This document shows positions 1 through 11,668 of a DNA stretch of 64,000 bases, one piece after another. The notes below the pieces were generated by a model, which was not told the DNA's origin, made no database searches, and saw only the letters and a program-made list of their open reading frames with translations. The stretch lies in assembly GCA_963277665.1 (NCBI GenBank), contig OY728153.1, forward strand, positions 269,550,250 to 269,614,249, read 5' to 3'. Made by a program: the position numbers and the translations under genes. The stretch comes from Viscum album (Eukaryota; Streptophyta; Magnoliopsida; Santalales; Viscaceae). Each line of letters starts with the position of its first letter. The stretch's first letter is position 1.

Positions 1-891
1 TATTATGTGGTACATTTTTTAACATCATTTGAAGTACCCAATGATTCATATGATTTTAAGGAATGTAATTGTCCAAATTTTAATTTTATATTTTTTTAAA
101 TTGATCTAAACTTCAATATTAACATGTTTGATTCAGGTATCAATGGAGAATTCATGGAAGAAGATGGGGATATTTTGTGATGAAAGGAAACAATTCTGGA
201 GAATTCAGATTAGACACCAGCCCACTGATGAGACTGTGGGGCCCAACATACAGGCCCAATGAATCCCAAATTTTGTGGGATGCTATAATACATGTATAAT
301 AACAAATAACTATTCATGATCCAATACTAATTCTACCTCCATGGTGTTCATTTAGGCGGCCCAAGTTAGAGATAAAATTCTGGGCCAGATTCTGCGCCCT
401 GAAAAACAGCCCACTAATTTAATAATATCTCCGAATATAAAAATCAAAATGGGCCCAAATTTTACAGGAGGTTAGGAAACATCTGGGAATACATTTTCTT
501 CTTCTATGGACCACTATTATTCGGCCATATAGAAGTTATTACAAGCGAGTCTGTTCGGTGGATGAAAGTTGGCTTCCACCTCGGGTCAAGTGTGGAAAAG
601 TCCAAGTTCCACAAGCTTTCCACCCACCTATGGCCTACCAAAATTAATTGATATGCTTTGTACTATTGGAGGCTCTACCCAAGGCTTCCAAAATTCCTAT
701 TTAAGGCAGTGGTGGTGGAGGAGTTTAGGATCTTGGATGCTTTGTTCAATTATAATGTTATGCTGCGATTTTGTTGTCTCAAGTTTGTCTTTCACTTGTA
801 AGTTGTTCAATTCACTTTAGTTTCTTAATAAAAGTTCTTCTTCTACTCTTATTCTGTTGTTATTAATATCACTTTGATACCTTTGGTTCAA

Positions 892-911
892 GGTGTGAAT
901 TTATTCACACC
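892..911. repeat. Perfect 8-bp inverted repeat (hairpin)
   Basis: GGTGTGAA and TTCACACC flank a 4-base loop. A second, related inverted repeat, TGTGA-5 bases-TCACA, follows about 10 bases further on. Function unknown. Confidence 0.6.
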
Positions 912-1641
912 AGACCTTGTGAAATTATCACACAACGGTGAAGTGATCGTTATTTCATTGTTTCTTTTTACTTCTACATTTCCTCCCTCATGAGCCTACT
1001 TTCCACTTCCATTGAAACCATAGCATCAATGGAGGGATACCCACTTATGGTTTGATCCAAGGGAGTAGAAAGGGGATAGATTGGATGTTATTTATCACCC
1101 CATTAATGTATAATCACTTCTTTAATTGATATTTTTATTTGATGATTTTTAAACTCCATCATCCTTGTTGAATTTAAGGCCACACACTTCATGTGCTAAT
1201 ACAAACCTTTACCTTGAAGTGATCAAAACTTTGATCCTTCAAGTGTATAGGTGATTAGTATTAAAGGGTGTATTAATTAAACCAGTAAGTGATGATGTTG
1301 TTTTATCTTCTTAAATGAACCCATCTCAAATTTAAGAAATTGAAATCATTGAAAAGGAAATACGTCTAATCCACCCCTTGTAATAACCTAGAATCAACCC
1401 TTCTCATAATTTAAATTCACTTAAGACTTTTAGTGTTAACTTAAACCCATCTAAAATCAACCCAAAGTTGTCCACGTAATAGCCAAAAATAGTCCATAGA
1501 ATATAAGTGTCCATAGGTTACTTCTTAGGTCTATAAGGATTCGATAACCCAAGCTAAACTACAAGGACCGTTCTACATTCATATCTTGGGTAAATTTGAG
1601 CGAGAATCATGTAGCTTATGCTTTTTGGGATGAAAATCCTT

Positions 1642-1655
1642 GAAGGACGGGAGAA
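1642..1655 (+). other. Polypurine tract of element T1
   Basis: The purine-rich run GAAGGACGGGAGAA sits directly before the LTR start. It matches the position and form of AAGGTGGGGAGAA before the 3' LTR of element A (26362-26374), and both are followed by TTTAA-GACTC. Such tracts prime plus-strand DNA synthesis in LTR elements. Confidence 0.65.
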
Positions 1656-3608
1656 TTTAATGACTCCAGTTTCACTAGTTTAGTCCTTTTAATATTTATA
1701 TATATAACTATGTATTTTTCCTTGGAGTCTGTGTTGTGTTTGGGTGTTACAGGACCCCAGAATTAATATATTAGAAATAATATTATATTGAAAAAAACAT
1801 GTACATATATTTTTTGTAATAAATGGTTTTCCCATTGTTTTGGACCTCAGATCGAAGATTATATACCATGTATTTTTTTGAAATGTGGGGTTTAACCTAG
1901 AAACAACATAAATTTGGTCACCGTCAGGAGTTTGGAGGAAGGTAACCATTGGTGGACACGGTGATTAATTAAATAATTTAATTTTATTTAATTAATTAAA
2001 AGTGGAGTAAAATACTCCCCCCCCCCATTTTTAGTTTTGTGTATTGAGGAATGGAGGGAGGTTTCTCCCACAAGTGATGATGAAACAGATGGGAGGGGGT
2101 TCTATCAGACTTCTTTATTGATAGCAATCGAGGCCAAATTGAGGTGAAGTGGTATTCAAGCACTGATCTGGACCTGAAGTTTAATCATTTTGACCATGAG
2201 GTAGGCATATTTTGATTTTAACATTCTAATTCTCATAGTAATGTTGTTTAAGAGTTTTTAAGACTTTTTATGACTATTAAGGATCCTCTGGGGGTTGATC
2301 TATTCTTAATCAGGTAGAAACGGGTGTTTTGGGTGGTTCTTATGGATTTCCCATTTGGGAATCCCGATCACATGGTGTATAGTTTTGAAGAATACGTTAT
2401 GTGTTCTTATCATTTGGGAAGAAAGAGTTTTGGTATTATATGCCATGTACTCAGAGTACTCACCATGTAGTAGGAAATGGTCATGTGGATGAGTACATGG
2501 GAAGACACCCCGTGTAAGGGGGACATGGTCATGTAGTACAACATGGCCAGACACCGGGTGTACACAAGCATAGACATGGCCCGGTATAGGGGCACTGGCA
2601 TGGTCGGGTACACGATAACGATCCAGGTATACTGGCACAATCCAAGTACATAGGCATGGGCCGAGTGAGTCAAGACACACCATGTACTTCATGTACATGT
2701 CATGTACTTCCATGTGTCCAATCAATATGTGTGCTAGAGAGGACATGCCCATGTGACCAGGTGAGGCCACATGTGGTGTTACCCATGTACATGTTGTATG
2801 ATTTTTTTATGATACCTCCACCTTATATATCTCATTCATCAAAAATCATATTTGGTACCATGAGTAGCCTATCCCGAGTGGTTTTCAATGTAGGACTTGA
2901 TGGTAGACTTAATTTGGGAATTAGAGATATGAAACAAGGTGTTACAAGCATGATTTTTCCTTTAGTGATGCTTGGTTGATGGTATTGATCGGGTTGGGTC
3001 ATCAAAGATATTTTAGGGTTGATACTCCCTTGTCGCACTAGGGCACAGGTCCCTCATACCCTTTACATAGGTATATTCAGTTATCTATCATACTATAAAG
3101 GGTGTGGGTCCTCTATCTATGGAGTTGTACTCCCCTGTTATCAAGATTTTGTGGGAGAGAAAGTCCTCAATGGGAGTTGGTGCTCCCTTTGTTATAGAGA
3201 ATAGAAACGAGGAGTGGGACCCTCTACTCAAATTATGTTGAGGTTACATTTGGTGTTAGGAATCAGATGTGGATTGTTTGAGCTACATGTAGACTCTTCA
3301 TTCTTAGTTGGGTTATAAATATAGAGATCTCCTTACTCTCTTATTTGGGTTTTTTATGAGCGTATCTATTGGGTATATCTATAACCTATTTCTTTAGGGG
3401 TTAAGATGAATATTGTTGTTTCTATTGCTTCTTTTTTTGTTTTTGGGGAACTTACTATGTATGTTTATACTCACCTTCACATGGGATTTTCTAGAACATG
3501 ATGTTTCTTGTATAGACATCAGGAAGATCAGAAGTGATATTGGTGGACCTAGTTTTAGTGGATCTTACCATCTCTTGGTGCTAACCTTGTTTAGTGGTTG
3601 GTGATGAT
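1656..3608 (+). mobile_element. T1: Tekay-type 3' LTR, cut at its right end
   Basis: This is a diverged relative of the LTRs of element A. Shared landmarks occur in the same order: the start after a polypurine tract, a block on the theme GGGTTTAACC-ACAACATAAA near 1890-1915, an AT-rich TTAATTAA zone followed by a C9 tract near 2020, a zone rich in CATGTAC and ACATGG words (2440-2780), a zone of repeated GATCCTCTAT-like words (3000-3240), and TATACTCACC-CATGGG near 3460. The last 270 or so bases expected of this family are missing. The sequence changes to what I take to be the 5' LTR of Tat element B, so B probably inserted here and the missing end should lie beyond the window. Identity is low, so this is an old copy. 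Confidence 0.6.
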
Positions 3609-5675
3609 GTTTAAAACATGTCTCGCACCTAAATCGAGTATGTGACTTTCCCTAAAAGAACATTCTACGGGTGAGGATAATGTTTCACACAACTATGGGG
3701 TGATTCTCTCAAACAAGTGGATCCACGCTAAAAGGACTTGTGTTCAAAAGATGATTTTAGAGATAAATGTTATGTAGGTACTCCCAAATCCCGAAATGTT
3801 GTCTAAGAATATGCGCATAAAAGGGGAGTTTTTGTTCACAAGTCGTCTTTTTTTAAACCATGTAGTTGCGCGTGGAAGGCAACGTAAATCACCACATGTT
3901 GTGTGGTTAATCTCCATCGATAATGGGATGGAAAGTAAAAAACTATGTTATGCGCCATAGTGACGTTTTGTGACATCGACTGCCAATTTTGGATATAAAT
4001 AGAACCTCCCCCCAACACTTTGATAAAGTATCTTCAGAAGATGAAGCGACACTCTCACTCACATAAACCTCTCTTCCATGACATCATGAAACACCAAAAT
4101 CTCATGGACCATAAAAGTTAGAGAACTTGTGTGACCAACCTACCATGGTCCCCAATGTGTCTTGAATTTCGGTTGAGAGTTCCTCATGTAACACCTATTA
4201 AGTTTGATTAGGTTCACACAAGAGAAGAAACTTTCACAAAACCCCAAGATGCATGCAACACCAAACTTTGTGTGAACCAACACTTACCAAATCCATATGT
4301 TGGAATTTTTCTAGATCCCATAGCTTGTACAACTCTATTTGCACACAATATAGTAAAGTTATGCACAAAAACTTTATGGTCCCTGGCCTGATGCCCATTG
4401 TGCTTGAAGTGTGGCCATTAAACTACCTTTTTCTCCTAATCATAGGTAACCTAATTCATTTTTATCATAATCATAGGCACCCTAGGATTAGGCCCCCTGA
4501 TTTCCACTCCTCCATGGTAGTGACTACGCCAAGAACTACCTAGAGGTGCATAAGCAGTGGTCACGTAAGCCCTAAAGGTGAATCATTAATAGAAACCTCT
4601 TACCTATCTCGGTATAGTTCTTTTTCCATATCTTCCTCTCGCCCTGACATTATCCCCATTAGGGTGTAAGCCCAATCTATGTCTGAGAAAAATGATGTAA
4701 AACTTACCAACTCCACATCCTAGTTGTATGACATTAAAATACATGACAATAAACTATAGACTTACCCATATGATGAGATTGGGATGACCCATGTACGATC
4801 ATCATGGGATTACACCTTCTACCTCACCATGGTATGACCCACCTACTTCAGACCGCTTCTACATGTAGGACCCACACCATCCCTTATTGGCACTCCTTAT
4901 GTAACATGTGCATCCTTACCGAGTGATGTTAAACTACAAGGATTGGTCCTATCATACGACATTAAAATGAATCATTGAACTATGTGAGTCTTGATCCCTA
5001 TCTCTTAAACTAGTTACATAGGACACCTATCTAAGGTTCAATCCCAACACCCCAACACACTCCACCAAATCAAAAATGTGAAATCCCCCCCCCCATCAGG
5101 ACAAACTTAACCAACCAACTATATCTAAAAGATGTTAAACTTGTAACCCAGTCTAGAATCTGTACACCATACAATAAACATGGTATATATGAGGAAAAAA
5201 TACTTTGAAGACTTATTCCATTGGTGTCAACTACCTCGTGACCAACTTAGGATGCATTGGATTTTTCACCTAAGATGACTTACACATGAGATTTCCTCTA
5301 AAAGAGGAAGGATTTATAGGTTACCAACAAAACCAACATCTAGAAATGCGCATAAACTCCCAAAATTACTATCTCCTATGACCGAAGGTTTCTTCCCAGT
5401 CAAGATAGAAGTAATGTAATTAACTGGCATCCACCTCAAGATGGCATCAGGAATGAGTTTCATGAACATGACTCAAATCTATGAGGGAGAATCGAACTAG
5501 GAAACAAGATCCATGGAGGAATCCATGGAAGGAGGAAATGAAATCCCATCATCCCACTTCTATCAAGGATCTGACATCATCGATTAAAGTGATGGAATCC
5601 ACCTGACTTTGGAAATCAAGAATGTAGGGTAGAATCACATGTGTTACGCAACCCCGGCAGAAAGTGTCAGAAATA
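3609..5675 (+). mobile_element. B: 5' LTR of old Tat-type element
   Basis: The right end is set by a primer-site sequence closely matching that of element C (35674-35690), with the same spacing after a GAAA-A terminus. Inside, a TATA box lies at 3994. GACGTTAAACT-like words recur between 4690 and 5140 (for example near 4927), and a GAACTATG...TTACATAGG pair (4977-5023) corresponds to the conserved hairpin in C's LTR. The left end, TGTTTAAAAC at 3609, is a guess based on where homology to the Tekay LTR stops. The partner LTR of B is outside the window, so neither its length nor its target duplication can be tested. Confidence 0.5.
3994..4001 (+). promoter_or_regulatory. TATA box in B's LTR
   Basis: TATAAATA followed by GAACCTCCCC, comparable in form to the TATAAATACCCC boxes in C's LTRs. 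Expected to place the start of the element's RNA about 30 bases downstream. Confidence 0.5.
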
Positions 5676-5679
5676 AAAA

Positions 5680-5696
5680 TTGTGAACCCATCATGA
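5680..5696 (+). other. B: primer binding site-like sequence
   Basis: TTGTGAACCCATCATGA differs at two positions from TGGTGAACCCGACATGA at 35674-35690 in element C and is likewise preceded by an A-run after the LTR end. This makes it the likely tRNA primer site of B. It is not the initiator-Met site (TGGTATCAGAG) used by A and D. I cannot name the tRNA. Confidence 0.55.
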
Positions 5697-8600
5697 ATAT
5701 CTTATCCTTTAACTATGTGGACTAGTATCATTAGGGAACCATCATATTTTCATGTCACTGGCTCCAGGTCCCACCAATCAAGCAGTGATCCCAACATGAA
5801 ACTCTCATACGACTTAGGGAAGAAAATGTTGGGCATCCTTGGTCTTCAGCATTGTCAGCATAGAATCCTTCTCTACTTCAAGAATATTGGATAGTGTTGG
5901 GTCATTGGGAATATTCTTCATTGTATCTATACTAACAGATGAATCCACATGCCTTACAGGAATCAAGCTATGGGAATCCAGTGACCTAATGCCAATAGGT
6001 GTAGGGGAAGGGGAAACATTGGTGTGATGATCCTACACTACTATAATCCTACCATAATAGACAAAGCACCTTCATCTATTGGGCTCCCACACCCTATCTC
6101 ACCCTCTGATCTCATCCAAAGGAGGGTGAACGACACCCTTTTTGGTCGATGTGAGTAGGAAGGGGTCATTACCACTTGTGATATGGCCTTCCAAGAACTT
6201 GAGGCGTTGGTTCCTCACCGAAATCCCCACCACTAAGGGTCGCACTGGAGGCACCCCCCCCCCCCCAATTCCAATGGATAACTGCTTCAAGATCCTCTCC
6301 CTAGAGTGATCTGATAGCTCACTATCCTCTACTAAGGAGGTAGGGGATGTTTGAGTCGTGTCTATAGAAACCACTGATCGAGAGGTTCCCATGAGGTCTC
6401 CCACTAGGCCTCACCAGTGCCAACACTAACTGGTTCCACAATTCGATGAGCATATTGACTTCATCCTTACCCCACCAGTCCTGGTCCATAACACACGATG
6501 TCATTTTCAGGTCCAAAACCAGAACATTTCCCAACAAGAGGCGTCTTATGCATCTCTAGTGACCCTTACCATCACCAACATATCCCACCAGATCCCCATA
6601 ACCATTGAACGGGGATCCATCTTCACTCACCTGAGATCGAGAGACCATCCACGTCTCAAGAAATATAGATTGAATCTCTTAGTTTCTAGCACCACCGATA
6701 GCCGTTATGATCCATCTCAAGATGAGGAATACCAGTGCAGAGGTCCTCCCTACACCACCACCAACCAATACAAAGGTCCTCCCCACACCACCACCAACCA
6801 GTGTGGAGACCCTCCCTACACCACCACCAACCAGTGCATAGGTCTATTGTACACCACCACCAACCAATTTAGAGGTCTTCCCCACACCATCACCAACCAG
6901 TGTGGGTTCCTCCCCACACCACCACCAACCAGTGAGAAGGTCCTCTCTACACCACTACCAACCATCCTGGAGGTCCTCCCATTGTTAAAAAACAGTCCAT
7001 GTTCCGAAGAACCATTATAGGTCAGAAGGGAGGGGGTTGTTCCCATAGTGTAGGCCACAACACGCATGGGGGAAATCCAAGAAACTCTCAATAGATCACA
7101 CTTGGGGGAGTACCTCACCATCAGAGGTAGGATTCTAGGAAGTGTCATGTCATCATCGAACCCTCAAACTTAGAAGTGATGGATAACTCGATGAGGTAAC
7201 CTTACCCCTGGCTACTAGAGCCCATGGTAGAAGACTATAAATTGAGGATTATGATCTTGGAAGTTGAATTACACAAGGTCCCTAAATCCCTCCACATATA
7301 ATTGTAAGTGGAGGACATTTTGGCCTCCTTCTAAAGACTTGTAGTGAAACCGTCTCTATCACTCTCAATTTCCCTCCTCTCCACCTCCACACTATAAGTT
7401 GGAGAGATTTCAGGATCCAATTTGACTTCCTTAGATAGTGGTGAGCACTCTTCTAAGACTCAAAGGGCTATTTCCACCCTCACGCATGAGGAAGTGGGAA
7501 ATACCCCATCCTACATGGATATGATCTTGAATATAGCTCCACATCTAAGATACATTCTAGTATGTAGTGGATATTTAACTTGTGTGGTGCCCCCCTCACA
7601 ATAAATCAATAAAAAATATGGTTTGTATCGTTGTCATTTCCCTTATCATGGACCACACCAATCAAGGATTGGTATGACCAGAAGTGGGACCCTCTCCCTG
7701 GTAGTGAGAAATAGGACTTGTGGGAGCTTCTGGTGGCCGACCAGCTATCATTCATGTTTTAGCCACCCGAAGCTTTAAATTTTGTCATCCTAGAGTCCCT
7801 TATAAAGGATTAGGTAGTCTGTTATTTATATAGTATATGGGTGATGTTTAACTACCTTCATGACCATCAACCGACCTACTCATGGATCCATGATCACCTT
7901 AATGTCACTCACCAACAGTTTAATAGGGTTAAGATCAAAACACTCCCAAAATCTAAACATCCTAGATTATATATATACTACCATACTCTCTAGTAAACTT
8001 TCATTAAGAGCCTCACTATGTTTTTTTTGGGTCATGAAAAGGCATATCAACATGTGAAATTTAGAGGTTCAGAATAGTATGTGTCCCTCCATTTCATTCC
8101 TATCCTACAGTAGTGAAAATAACATCAATCTGGACCATATTTTGACAATTAATGTTCCTCTCTAACTACCATCATGTTTAATGTGGTCACCACCAATATT
8201 CCAAAGGATCAAATAAATAGGAACGTCAATGTAGGGCATGACAGGGAAAACTTGACTCAAGGGGAGACACAGTACCAAGAAGACCCCCTAGTAGGTGCCC
8301 ATACTCATCAATATATACTATAGATAGGTCTTAGAAGTCCCCCTAATAAGATTTTACTTTCTTATTATTGGTACGTTGATAAAGAAAATGAACATTCTGA
8401 GATCACCAACCCATCTGAGGTTTCTCTAAAAGATGATTCGTACCTAAGGATAGTCACGTTACTCTAAGAGATTGAGGAATATAAAAGGATCATCAAGATT
8501 ATTATTGAAAAACACCTATATCTTGAAAATTTCATAAGGTATCCATCTATCCTCTGGTGGGACACCTAGTCCTACTTATTCAAACACGCTAATCTGAACT

Positions 8601-8850
8601 TGGTTTCCCTCTGTACCCGGCCATGGAAGAAGTTAGGGGCTACTAAAAATGACTGAAATATGAGTCGCCCACCCCGCTTGAGTAGTGTGATTATCCAACT
8701 CAGGATCAAGGTCGTGTTGTCCCATGATTTGATGAGCTCATCAATGAATTAGTGTCACACAAAGCCTCGCCAAGATGACGTGATAGCTTCTCTTTTTTCT
8801 TGTCTCGAGGCTATGGAAATGTGACAGGTGGCAATTATTCTTGAAGGAAA
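5697..8850 (+). pseudogene. B: leader/N-terminal extension region, decayed
   Basis: About 3.2 kb separates B's primer site from its gag core, compared with about 4.2 kb in element C, where the same interval is one long reading frame. Here open pieces survive in more than one frame (for example 6559-7020 and 7422-7604, and a stretch at 8220-8560 interrupted by few stops). The clearest structure is the array of 33-bp repeats at 6742-6972. By position this corresponds to C's repeat-bearing leader frame. I found no domain match and see no convincing residue-level similarity between the two leaders. Function unknown. Decay includes several frameshifts. Confidence 0.45.
6742..6972 (+). repeat. In-frame 33-bp tandem repeat, about 7 units
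   Basis: Units begin at 6742, 6775, 6808, 6841, 6874, 6907 and 6940, exactly 33 bp apart. Each encodes 11 residues on the theme G-P-P-Y/H-T-T-T-N-Q-C/Y-x. The first five units are very similar and the last two are diverged. The exact multiple of three and the open frame through the array suggest it expanded while coding. Confidence 0.85.
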
Positions 8851-9403
8851 ATTATACCCAATATGGTTTGATCATGTTCGAGCACCCTCAAAACTTAGTG
8901 ATCCTAGCTTTTCCCAGTTTAATGGGATGGGTGACCCACTACAACACCTATCCCACTTTGTCACAAGGTGCGGTCCAATGTTGTGAACTCCATAATAGCA
9001 TGAAGCCACCAAGATCTGATGCTTTGTCTAGACTTTGGAAGGAAATGTGTTCATATGGTATAGTAATCTATGCATGGGGTCCATTATTGGTTGGTAGAAC
9101 CTCCATAAATAGTTTATATACTATTTCAGCTCCACCTCACGCAAGATGATAATCGTAGACCTCTTAAAATGAAATCAAAGGCCTGATGATCAAGTCACCA
9201 ACTCTGTTTCATGATGGAATGGACTCACATATTTTATCAACATGACACTTTACCAAGAATAGATACTTATGATGTGTGTGGAGAACATTAGAAATGAGAT
9301 GGAACCTACCCTCATTTATATGAACTACCCAAAAATATTTGAGGAGTTCTCTAAAAAGGTTTATCATCTGCAAGAAGCCTTGTAGTAGAATAAACAACAG
9401 TCA
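8850..9403 (+). pseudogene. B: gag core, 5' part (interrupted by element A)
   Basis: Read across frameshifts and several stops, this encodes the retrotransposon capsid domain seen intact in C at 39828-40160. Paired landmarks are F-N-G-M-G-D-P-L-Q-H-L-S-H-F-V against C's F-N-G-S-G-D-P-E-Q-Y-L-T-H-F-V, then I-W-Y-S-N-L with G-W against W-Y-T-S-L with G-W, then F-S-S-T in both. A following I-R-N-E-M-E-P-T-L segment (about 9277-9305) matches C's L-R-D-E-L-R-T-P-L near 40222. The capsid packages the element RNA. The frame ends where Tekay element A begins and resumes after 29084. Confidence 0.75.
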
Positions 9404-11668
9404 TGTAATAAATATTATTTTCCCATGTATTGATTTATAATTTTTAATGAATTATTATTGGATCTAGACACTGAGACAGCGTGAGATTCTGGAGCTCAGT
9501 GTGTCTAGAATTAATTTTTGAAATATATTAATATCACACACATGCGGTTTTCCATAAAAAGTGTAATAAATAATAAATGAGTCCCCAAATAAAAAATAAA
9601 AATTTACCGTTGAGTTTAGAATGCGGGTTTTACCCAAGGTACAACATAAACTTTGTTGGTGTCGGGTGTTTGTGAAAAAAATTCACGAATGAAAAATTAA
9701 TAATATAAATTTATTTATTTATTTATTTATTTTTATTTGACACAGAAACCTATTCCCTCTATTTAATCATGGTTATTCCTCAACCCTAGGGTTATCTGCA
9801 TGATCTAGGGATTGAGAAGAACCATTTAAGAGGATTCTTTATAGTCTTATTAGAAAAATACGTTGGATAAGATTAGATCAAGGATTTTGTGCCAATGGAT
9901 TTCAGGGATCTTACCAACAACAGCAACACAAGACCATTCTTTGTTAGTGATCGATCCAAACTCTAGGTAAAAATTTTAATTTGTTATTTCCATAATATTC
10001 TTTATCCCATATTGAATGTGGATCAATTCCATGAATAAGGATTGATTCTTGCATCGATGGTTGATTTTTTTATGATTTATATTTGTGTTCATTTTTTAAA
10101 TCCCTCTTCGTTCATCCAAATCTATGAAAAAGGATTGATGTCAAAGGAACAAAGGTCGAGGTTCATTTCTCACATATTGTGTATTATGAATCCACACCCC
10201 CCCCCCCATTTCTTCCCATGTTCATAATTGGTATTTACTTTAGCCAATGGTTTAATTAATACCTAGTATTTGATTGTTGCATAACCATTCTTTAGTGCAA
10301 TAGATTAATATCGTAGGTGAATTTCACGATCAAGGGTGAGATCGAGGTGTGACGATGAAGAAGGATGACTAGAGGTGGATCAGAACTGATTGGAAGTTAT
10401 CATTCATCCTATATTTTACAATGTGGATATAGACGACACGTGTGGGTGTTTCCCAAGTGGATTTGAATCCTGAAATATTGATCTCCAGTGATGGGAAGAT
10501 CAGCCAACCCAAGTTCTATTATTTCCAATGAAGATGGAAGTTATGGTGACATGGAGGACAGAGAAAATGAGAACTAGTGGGATCTAGAAAATCCCAAGTT
10601 ACAAGGCATGTAATCCGAAATTACATACTGTGTGTGACCCCCTGACTATGGCACTAGGGTTTCTACCATTTTTAAATATCACATGTTTTGTAACCCTATA
10701 ACATGCCATGTGACTCTTTCTAGGTGGATAAACATGTAAATATGAGGTTATATGGTCATAGGAAGGAATAAGTACAAGGACACGGCCAGAGTACATGGAC
10801 ATGATCTAGTGTACACAGGCACAACCAGACGACATTGGCTGAGTGTCGGCTGATCTCTACATGTCATGTACTATTCCTACATGTCGTACATATGAATATT
10901 TATATGTCTTATGTTGTAGAACCACATGGGAAGATCGGGGGTTGTCAGTACACATTTTGTACCACTAGTACACACTATGTACCCCCTCCCCCCCTTAAGG
11001 GTGTTAGGAGCCCTTAGTTTCTTAAATTTTGACCAGTATTGGTTGAGTGTGTTCTCTTGGTCCATCCCCCTTGAGGGTATAGTTGAACATTACATCCACA
11101 TCTCTATATTGTGATCCCCTTTATAGTATGAGTCTCAGATAAATTTTATGGTGTCCCTTCATGTGACCAAAGTGTGATCCTATGTCATTTTATACCCTAG
11201 TTTGGGTTTATGGAATCATTATAACCTCCTTGAGTAGGGTGTTGATCCTCCATCTAGCAGGCCATTTCAGTAGGGTTTACGATATCGTTGAAGTACAATC
11301 CCTATATATATGGTTGATATAGATTGGGTTTTTGGTGTCCCCCAATGGTCTTGGATGTGATCCTCTATCTAAGTATTAGGGTATTTAATGAAATGTGAGC
11401 TTTCTTGGGTGGGACCAAAGATCATGACCTCTTGGATGACTTTCATTGGTGATAGAATTTCTCATGGACTGGATTCTCCCAGAATGAGTATTGCTTTGAG
11501 AAGAATCTTGTGGATGGAAGTTTGGTTGTGACCACTTGGAGATATAGTTTCCTTCTTAAATATATCTGGTTTTTAGTATGCACTGATTATTATATCCTTG
11601 TTATGAGATAAATATTCTTGATGCTTTGGGTTTTATAGATTTTGAGGTTTTATACTGATAATTGTTAT
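9404..11668 (+). repeat. A: 5' LTR, left part
   Basis: Colinear with 26375 to about 28640: the direct-repeat landmarks include GTGTGAGATT or GCGTGAGATT near the start, a TTTATTTATTTATTTATTT run, CTCAACCCTAGGGTT, a block around GTACACACT-TGTACCCCC with a C tract, and GATGCTT-GTTTTATAG near the right end. Broken at 11668 by insertion of E. The terminal TG falls at 9404-9405. Confidence 0.85.

Larger units (their letters stand above)
1..1655. other. Unassigned non-coding DNA left of the first LTR
   Basis: No coding frame that I recognise. The stretch has a TATA-like TATTTAAG at about 702 and an AATAAA at about 827, a short distance apart as in LTRs and in plant pararetrovirus promoters, but nothing else confirms either. 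Two small hairpins follow at 892-941. Only the last 40 or so bases before 1656 can be placed: they resemble the end of a Tekay pol gene (the string GATGAAAATCC shared with 26350-26360), followed by a polypurine tract. The rest of T1's pol is not recognisable, so it is either very decayed or replaced. Confidence 0.5.

Noticed and set aside
870..890. Minus-strand GGTATCAAAG, resembling an initiator-Met primer site
   Set aside because: It lacks the first T and is not next to a convincing LTR end. It also conflicts with the plus-strand TATA and polyA signals nearby.
2306..2770. A 154-codon minus-strand open frame
   Set aside because: It lies wholly inside a Tekay LTR in the CATGTAC-word zone. 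Its Met/His-rich product simply reflects repeated words.
6099..6404. A 101-codon minus-strand frame with Q-L-S-I-G-I, similar to Q-L-S-V-G-I in C's leader
   Set aside because: B reads on the plus strand and the similarity is six residues long, so it is most likely chance.
6559..7020. The T-T-T-N-Q repeat protein considered as a host proline-rich cell-wall protein
   Set aside because: No signal peptide or start context. It lies between B's primer site and gag, and the minus strand is equally open across it, so it is best explained as part of the element.
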